Part shown: positions 58,205 through 64,000 of the stretch, in pieces
Layout of the letters: each line of letters starts with the position of its first letter
How positions within the stretch are numbered: the stretch's first letter is position 1
Origin: Iris pallida
Taxonomy: Eukaryota > Streptophyta > Magnoliopsida > Asparagales > Iridaceae
Direction of reading: 5' to 3'
Assembly (NCBI GenBank): GCA_029216955.1
Contig: JANAVB010002199.1
Coordinates: 11,059,952-11,123,951, forward strand
Length of the DNA: 64,000 bases
Translations under genes and position numbers: made by a program
Notes under the pieces: generated by a model
The model's database searches: none
What the model was told of the DNA's origin: nothing
What the model saw: the letters and a program-made list of their open reading frames with translations, nothing else

Positions 58205-61200
58205 ATGGCTCCCAAGACTCCTCGCGGCGGTGCCAGCAAAGGAAAGGGGAAGGAGCCGACAGAGTTCGTCGACGAGGATGCTCCTGCCACCATTGTGATT
58301 CCGGCCGACGTTCGTCCCGGGGTAACGGGTGGGTGTCGACTTTTGCTATCTAATGTGCTTTAACTTTCTGCTGTCGATGCGTATGGGCTTCTGTCCTTGA
58401 TACGCTGAGGTTTTATCTTGCCGACGTGCATAGGCTCAGGCCTTTATCATGCACCGAGGTTTGGTTTGCTGACGCGCATGGGTTTTATACCCTGATGATG
58501 CGCCGAAGCTTTCGCTAACGTGCATGGACTCACGTCCTGATGATGCGCCGAAGCTCTTATGCTGACGCGCATGGGTTTATGCCCTGCTGATGCGCCGAAG
58601 CTCCAATGCCGACGCGTATGGGTGATGCGCTGAAGCTGACGCGCATGGGTTTATGCCCTGACGCTGCGTCGATCTACTTTTATCTTTTTGCCTGACTTCT
58701 ACTTTCGTTGTGCCAGTGTCGATGACGATCCCTCTGTTGAACGAAGTTCTCTTGGATGCTTCCCTTTGCCAAATGGGGGTTGATTTTGATGAGGCGGTTA
58801 TCAACCCTGCAAAGGATGCTATCTTACAGAACCAACCCCGGGAGAGAATGCTGCAGATCCAGAACCAGTTGCCACTTTTCCTCCAGAGTATGATGGAGAG
58901 TGGTAAACTGAAGTCTGTTGAATCTGAAGATGTGACTTTCTTAAAACCTGCTTTTCTGTTTGGCGACCGACTAGTCTCTTCTGAAGCAAAGATACTGAAG
59001 ATCAAAGAAGACTGGTTCTTCACTGCCAAAGGCATGGTTCTATACATGAGGCAGGTTGACCGCCAGTTGCCGCTGACGGCTTTTTATCGTCTGGCTTCGA
59101 AGAGAAGGATGGGTTGGGAACTTACTCTTCTCAAGGAGGGGCCTTGGGAGGTACCCTTTTGATCGATGCCACCTCGAACCAGTGAGATACTTTGGCTGCT
59201 TCACGAGCCGGTTCCTCATTTAGTTACCGAGCCTTGCGTCCCGGGAGCCTCTACAGTGAAGTTCCAAATGACACATTTCCCTTCAGTGCCCCGACCTTTG
59301 CAAATCGGATGTTGACAGCGAAGGTCACGTACCCGACAGGTGGCTTTAGAGTCGAGGGTTGGTGTCACTATATTCCGAGGTGGGACAAGTTGACCACTTG
59401 GGTGCTTTCAAGGTTCAAAGTTGAGCTTAAGGAGATCGGGCTGACAGCCGCTATTCGGGCTACGCAGGCAGGCGTGGATCTCAATAAGCCTATGTTCCTT
59501 GCGCTCTTGGAATTATTCAACGCCCATACTGGCAGCTTTTTCACTCCGGTGGGAGAGCTGGGGTTGGCTCTTCATGAGATGCACGAGGTGTCTAAGCTTC
59601 CTTGGGGCTCAGAGCCGTACGAGGAATATTTTCCGTCAAATGAGGAGATCCAGGTTCTGGAGGATAAGAACCCGGAGATGATGGCTGTGTTCAAAGAGGT
59701 GACGAGCCACCATTATCTGATGCACCGGAGGGATAGGGGCAAGACCCAACCTCATGTAACTGCTTGGAGGGACTATGTCTTTAAGCAGGATTTAGCGGAT
59801 CCTTCGAGGATCCGATTTGTGACTCCGCAGGGACTGAAGCCCGCGGAGGTGACTTCTGAAATAAGTCGACTGGAAGAGAGGACTCCACGTTCGGATGAGA
59901 GCGGCAAGGATGCCTATAGCTGCTTCTGGCACTGTGGGCACCGGATGTCATCTAAGGCAGTATTGACAGCCTATTTGATGATATGGCTCTGGGATTGCGT
60001 GTTTGCAGGTGGATCCGGTGCCGTGGAACGGGTACATCAGAATCTCATTTTACCTGCTGTGAAGTTGGCTTTTGGGCGACCCTTAGCTCTCCTCCCCGCG
60101 ATGGTGTGCAACCTGTTGCGCGGTTTGAGGTCCTTTGCTGATGACGTGGTCCACGAGAAAGGAAATAATGACAACTTTCCCCGGGCCGAGTTGCCTTTCC
60201 ATTATCTTATGGGATGGCTGATTTTGCATCATCCGAACGTGATGAGTCCCGGTCCGGAGGAGGATCATGTTGAAGGGGATGCCTTCCTCCGCCGCTTCTA
60301 CAAGAGGAAGTGGTCATACACCGGCGTCCCTGTTTGCAGGAGAGTCTTGTCCTACCTTCAGGGGTGGGAAATTGTCAAGGTTGGCCCGATTTTCAAAGAT
60401 TTCGAGGCCGACCAAGATTTAGTTGACTCTGGCGAAGATGCAGTCACTTTGCCGAAATGGAGTTTTCATTGGTTGCAAAGTATCCGGCCTTCTCACCTGG
60501 TCTATCGCAACCAGAATAAATATTATCTGGAGCCATATCTGCCAAGCCGATTTGCTCGTTAATTTGGCTATACTCAGCTGATGTTGCGGAATCCCAGTAG
60601 CAGTCTAGGCTTCGTCGGAAGTTTGCTGGACGGAGCCCGGGGCTGGCAGTATTATAACGCTGGATGCACTAGCGTTAGTTTTACCACGCCGGTCCGCAAC
60701 CCTCGGCCGTAGATCCTATATCCGGCCGCCAAGCTGTATTGTATTATGAACGCTGCGTCTCCTGGTTATGACAGAGAGACTAGTTTCATTATTGGAACTC
60801 AGCTGGAGGCCACGGCGAATATGTTGAGGGTAGCCCGATCATATCGTCCACCAGATTTGGCGGGATATTGGGCTGCTGCTGCAGCGTCAGTGAGAGATCC
60901 GTCTGTTGGAAAGAGGCGGGCTGACACAGAAGCTGGTTCTTCTGTACCGAAGAGGTCGAGAAAGACGTCGACTGCAAAGGTTACGAAAGTGCCACCCGTA
61001 GTGCCAACGGGATCAGTTCCTGCCGAGGTAAGGAGTGCTCCGTAATTCTACTTCATTTTGTCATTGTGGTGACTTATGCTTTTCTTCTTGCAGGGATCGT
61101 CGAAGAAGAAGTCCCGTGTTTCAAAACCGGGTGCTAGTACACCGAAGGAGGTGGCAGGCTCTTCTGATGAGCGCATTCCTCCGATGATAATGTCTCTCGT

Positions 61201-62685
61201 GGAGGAGGGTCCCGAAGATGTTCCTGCGGGGGTTTTAGTATCTCCGGTCTTTGAGGTTGCAACAACTTCCGGGATGGTACAGTCTGCCGTGGAGGCCTTG
61301 GACGTTGAGGGTCCTACGGACTCGAGGTATCCTGATGATGAGGTGGATTGGAGTTCGTCGCCTTCTGATGACGTCCCTCCGACGCTGCAAGAGTCTGTTG
61401 CTGGGGCAACAGATATGGTTGGGACAGAGGAGAGGGTTGATTCCCCTCCTTGTCATGATGAGGGGAGGTCGGCTATATCATTGCCGAGTCCTACCCCAGC
61501 TTCAACCGTAGTAGTTGAGGCGGCTACCGATCAGGAGGTAGCGACAGATTCTGTCCCAGTGGAGGGACTTGATGACGAGACCCGTCTGCCGGTCACAACC
61601 GCTGAGGCGGGTCAAGAGACGAGTGATAATTTCCCCATTCTGCCAAGGGAAGTACCAGTTGTCGATAGGACGTTGGGGGTAGATGAGGTGGCCGTTGACG
61701 TCGGTGGTTCCTCCGGGCTTGAAAAGGGCGAGGGTGTAGAACCCCCTGTTGTCCCTCCTACTTGGGGTACTATTTCGACGCCTGCGCGGGCTTCCTCTGT
61801 TCCTTCGGCTCCTCGGGCTAGCAGTCCAGCCCCCGTTGATGAAGAGCTCATTGATACTGAGGTTCAAGCCTCGCAGGTTGAGGTTGGCGGATCTTCTTCC
61901 GGTCCGTAAACTGCTGTAGCTCCTCCAACTCCTGCTATGACACCGCAGGTCCTGGCGGATGCAGACGAGTATGTGAAATTCCTCGTCGAGGGGGTATACA
62001 AAATGCTGCAGAAGGGTGTATCTGCTGTGATGGATGCCAATGGGAGCTTTGCAACGGCAAGAACTTTGGCAATGCCCTGTATCGAGCTGATCCGCATTCA
62101 CCAAGGCCACGACCATATGGCCGAAATTCTGGAGGCTTCGGTGATCGAGCTGGACGAGCGGCTTGCGAAACTTCGGCGCATCCAGCAAAACGACCTCTCC
62201 GTCCTGATAGATGCGGAGAAGGGGAAGCTGATTGCCGAGATCGAGTCTTCATACCAGGCCACTGCGGGCCTTTGGGAGCGCGAGGTGGCTGAGACTGAGG
62301 CTGCGGTAGAGCAGTTGTCTCAGTCCATGAAGACGACGGTGGAAACTCGAGCTGCATTGGATGCTAATATCACGGAGATCGACATCCAGATGCGCCGTCT
62401 TGAGGACCAACGGGCCCGACTCCAGTTAGATGTCGAGCGTGTCCGGGCTGAACACGCAGCATTCAAGAAGGAAAAGCGGCCTTTACTCAGCGGACTCTTG
62501 CCTTGGCGCAGCAGCGACAACAGCTTGATGAGAAGCATGCGAGTGATACTTCCGCTGGGGCTGTTGAATTGATGCGCCAAGAAGCTGAGCGACGAGTCCT
62601 GGCGACTGTGGACGCCCGCGCAGCCGACTTAAGACTTCGAGTCAGGGAGCTCTCAGCCCATCCTGGGGAGGTTCAGGGACCGTAG
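58205..62685 (+). pseudogene. plant mobile domain (PMD) protein with coiled-coil tail, antisense in the Tat element, decayed
   Basis: Exon 1 (58205-about 58321) encodes a Lys/Gly-rich head, MAPKTPRGGASKGKGKE. An intron to about 58716 (acceptor GTGCCAG) follows, then a globular region of about 600 residues (58717-60562). That region has the PMD-type blocks RWDKLTTWVLSRF, FFTPVGELGLALHEMHEV, YLMIWLWDCVF and LPAVKLAFGRPLALLPA. A second intron 61028-61093 (GAG|GTAAGG ... TTCTTGCAG) joins in phase 0. Then come an acidic Ser/Pro/Val-rich linker and a Glu/Arg/Gln-rich coiled coil (61960-62680). PMD proteins occur in plant transposons and in the host MAIN/MAIL1 genes for meristem maintenance; their biochemistry is poorly defined. 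Breaks: TGA at 59160, a frame change to 59192, TAA at 60560, TAG near 60710, TAA at 61907, and a shift near 62480. Confidence 0.75.
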
Positions 62686-62762
62686 CTTTTCCTCTTTTTT
62701 ATGTTCTTTTGCAACCCTTTGCTGGGGGGATAGTGTAGTTTTTGTACTCTCTCTTTTCAGAA

Positions 62763-62768
62763 AATAAA
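62763..62768 (+). terminator. AATAAA polyadenylation signal of the antisense gene
   Basis: AATAAA lies about 80 bases after the final stop at 62685, in T-rich sequence. It completes a transcription unit that starts at the TATA box at 58101. Confidence 0.55.
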
Positions 62769-62902
62769 GAAGTACACAACTTTCTTGTGATGTGTTCATT
62801 TTTTTTGTTATTATGAACCTGATGATTTGTGTGGACCTATTATCTTTTACGCACCTTGGTTTTTAGGCACAGATAATAAGTTTGAAGGAACCGACATGTT
62901 TG

Positions 62903-63197
62903 CTCAGAGGTAATGTGGACGTGGCAATCATTAGGGTTCAAATGATAGAATTATCCTACTCAGAGGTGTGATGGACGTGGTAGGAATGATCCTGAGGGAT
63001 ACGCTGAACAACTCAGAGGTGATGTGGACATGGAAGTTCTGCGATCAATGTACGACAACGCAGGGGTTGTTTGTACGAGATGTTTACTCAGAGGAAATGT
63101 GGACGTGGTAAACATGAAGGGTAGCGTCGGCTTACGTAGCGTAAGATTCCGCTTTGTAGGGTGTAGAGGAACAACTCAGAGGTGATGTGGACGTGGT
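62903..63197. repeat. five spaced copies of CTCAGAGGTGATGTGGACGTGG
   Basis: Copies begin at 62903, 62959, 63012, 63087 and 63175, each about 22 bases, with CTCAGAGG invariant and the GTGGACGTGG half slightly variable. Spacing is 53-88 bases. It lies between the 3' end of the antisense gene and the end of the integrase. Confidence 0.85.
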
Positions 63198-63330
63198 TGT
63201 CTTTCTACCGAAGGATGCCACGGAACAGCTGGGTTCCAGAGGCGTATGAGTTTGTGGAAGGGGATTGTGTGTGAGCCCTAATGATTGGGCCCACAGATCC
63301 TCTTTTGGGGAAGTACATGTCTGAAGGATG

Positions 63331-64000
63331 TCAAGAATAGTACTTCTTTAGGAACTTGCCATTGATGGGCATCATGAACAAGTCTCCATTGGGTTTGGCG
63401 AGGCGGTAAGCACCGTTTGAGTATACCGTCTCTATGATGAAAGGTCCTTCCCACTTGGGCTCGAACTTTCCTGGGGTCTTGTGAGTTAACACCATCGGCC
63501 TCCTGACTGCCAGAACCAGGTCACCAACTTGGAAAGTCCTCTGTTTGACCTTCTTGTTGAAAGCCTGTGATATACGGGCTTGGTAGAGTTCGATGCGTTG
63601 TTGAGCCAGGAGACGCTTCTCATCGAGTGCCTCCAGTTCCCGCAGACGACGACGTTGATTGTCTTCTTCTGTGAGTTTGTTTGTTATTGCCACGCGGAGT
63701 GAGGGTATCTGGATCTCGAGAGGCAGTACCGCTTCGCTCCCGTAGACCAGAGAGAATGGTGTGTTGCCTGTCGGGGTCCGTACCGTTGTGCGGTAGGCCC
63801 AAAGGCATTCGCCAAGCTTTTCATCCCAGTCGCATTTATTGGATGACACGACCTTTTTGAGTAGCCTGACGATGGTTTTGTTGAACGCCTCTGCTAACCC
63901 GTTTGCTGCCGGATTATAGGCGGTGGATGCCACATTTTGAATGTGGTTCTTGTCACAGAACCTGCTAAAAATGTGGCTGATAAACTGAGGACCGTTGTCA
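63331..64000 (-). CDS. Tat-lineage gypsy integrase, C-terminal part (runs off the window)
   Basis: The frame is open from the window edge to the stop at 63331. It begins within the catalytic core (DNGPQFISHIF, with the second Asp). It continues with ASTAYNPAANGLAEAFNKTI (the catalytic Glu in AEAFN), LWAYRTTVRTPTGNTPFSLV, YGSEAVLPLEIQIPS and the C-terminal FQVGDLVLAVRRP and WEGPFIIETVYSNGAYRL. Integrase joins the cDNA ends to host DNA in the nucleus. No stops occur in the visible 220 codons, so this domain is intact, unlike the antisense gene behind it. The upstream polyprotein lies outside the window. Confidence 0.9.
   Translation of the reverse strand, partial: DNGPQFISHIFSRFCDKNHIQNVASTAYNPAANGLAEAFNKTIVRLLKKVVSSNKCDWDEKLGECLWAYRTTVRTPTGNTPFSLVYGSEAVLPLEIQIPSLRVAITNKLTEEDNQRRRLRELEALDEKRLLAQQRIELYQARISQAFNKKVKQRTFQVGDLVLAVRRPMVLTHKTPGKFEPKWEGPFIIETVYSNGAYRLAKPNGDLFMMPINGKFLKKYYS

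Larger units (their letters stand above)
55310..64000 (-). mobile_element. Tat-lineage Ty3/gypsy retrotransposon, 3' part (continues past the window)
   Basis: The integrase at 63331-64000 on the minus strand has the Tat/Athila-type C-terminal region. Toward lower coordinates come a repeat region, an antisense transcription unit (58101-62768), a polypurine tract (57844-57858) and a 2.5 kb LTR (55310-57843). Gag, protease, RT and the 5' LTR must lie beyond 64000. Antisense extra ORFs between pol and the 3' LTR are known in this lineage. The five bases left of the LTR are ATACT, a candidate target duplication to check at the far end. Confidence 0.75.

Noticed and set aside
62903..63197. CRISPR-like array of spaced repeats
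   Set aside because: Plant DNA inside a retrotransposon, irregular spacing, imperfect repeats and no cas genes.

Overview
This window is plant nuclear DNA, most likely from a dicot with a TE-rich genome; the species cannot be named from the sequence. There are GT-AG introns and pyrimidine-rich leaders. Plant-type LTR retrotransposons (Ty1/copia and Ty3/gypsy) make up well over half of the bases. There are several hAT-type MITEs, and one Mutator-like element carries a captured host gene fragment. I see no tRNA or rRNA genes, no CRISPR array and no bacterial operons. The sequences matching the initiator tRNA are retrotransposon primer-binding sites.

The one clear host gene is on the minus strand. 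It is a GBF-interacting protein 1-like (DUF1296 family) gene whose coding exons lie between 3100 and 47362. Nine exons can be placed at good splice sites. They join in one frame for 2409 bases (802 residues plus stop) with compatible phases at every junction. Only the extreme N terminus is missing. A CT-rich leader with an ATG and a GT donor near 53058-53250 may be the 5' end, making the gene about 50 kb long. Its introns are the landing site for most of the mobile DNA.

Layout from left to right. 1-3099: AT-rich 3' flank with a foldback MITE. 3100-14026: six 3' coding exons, two hAT MITEs and a Pack-MULE carrying a CHX cation/H+ exchanger fragment. 14552-29305: a SIRE-type copia element (TSD GTTCA), itself hit by a hAT MITE and by a complete Tekay/Del-type gypsy chromovirus, and internally rearranged with an inverted LTR piece. 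29646-30267: two coding exons. 30904-43759: a minus-strand Ale-type copia (TSD AGAAT) split by a 7.6 kb non-autonomous gypsy-like element with 2.1 kb LTRs. 43760-47362: two hAT elements and the most 5' placed coding exon. 47519-51362: a second Ale-type copia (TSD GATAA). 51836-54190: two more hAT elements flanking the candidate 5' exon. 55310-64000: the 3' part of a minus-strand Tat-lineage gypsy element.

The most interesting part is 58101-62768. Here a separate transcription unit with its own TATA box, introns and AATAAA signal runs antisense inside the Tat element. It encodes a plant-mobile-domain protein with a coiled-coil tail, now broken by stops and frameshifts. The DNA around it is loaded with GCGCATG-type motifs, and a five-copy CTCAGAGG repeat sits where it meets the integrase gene end to end.
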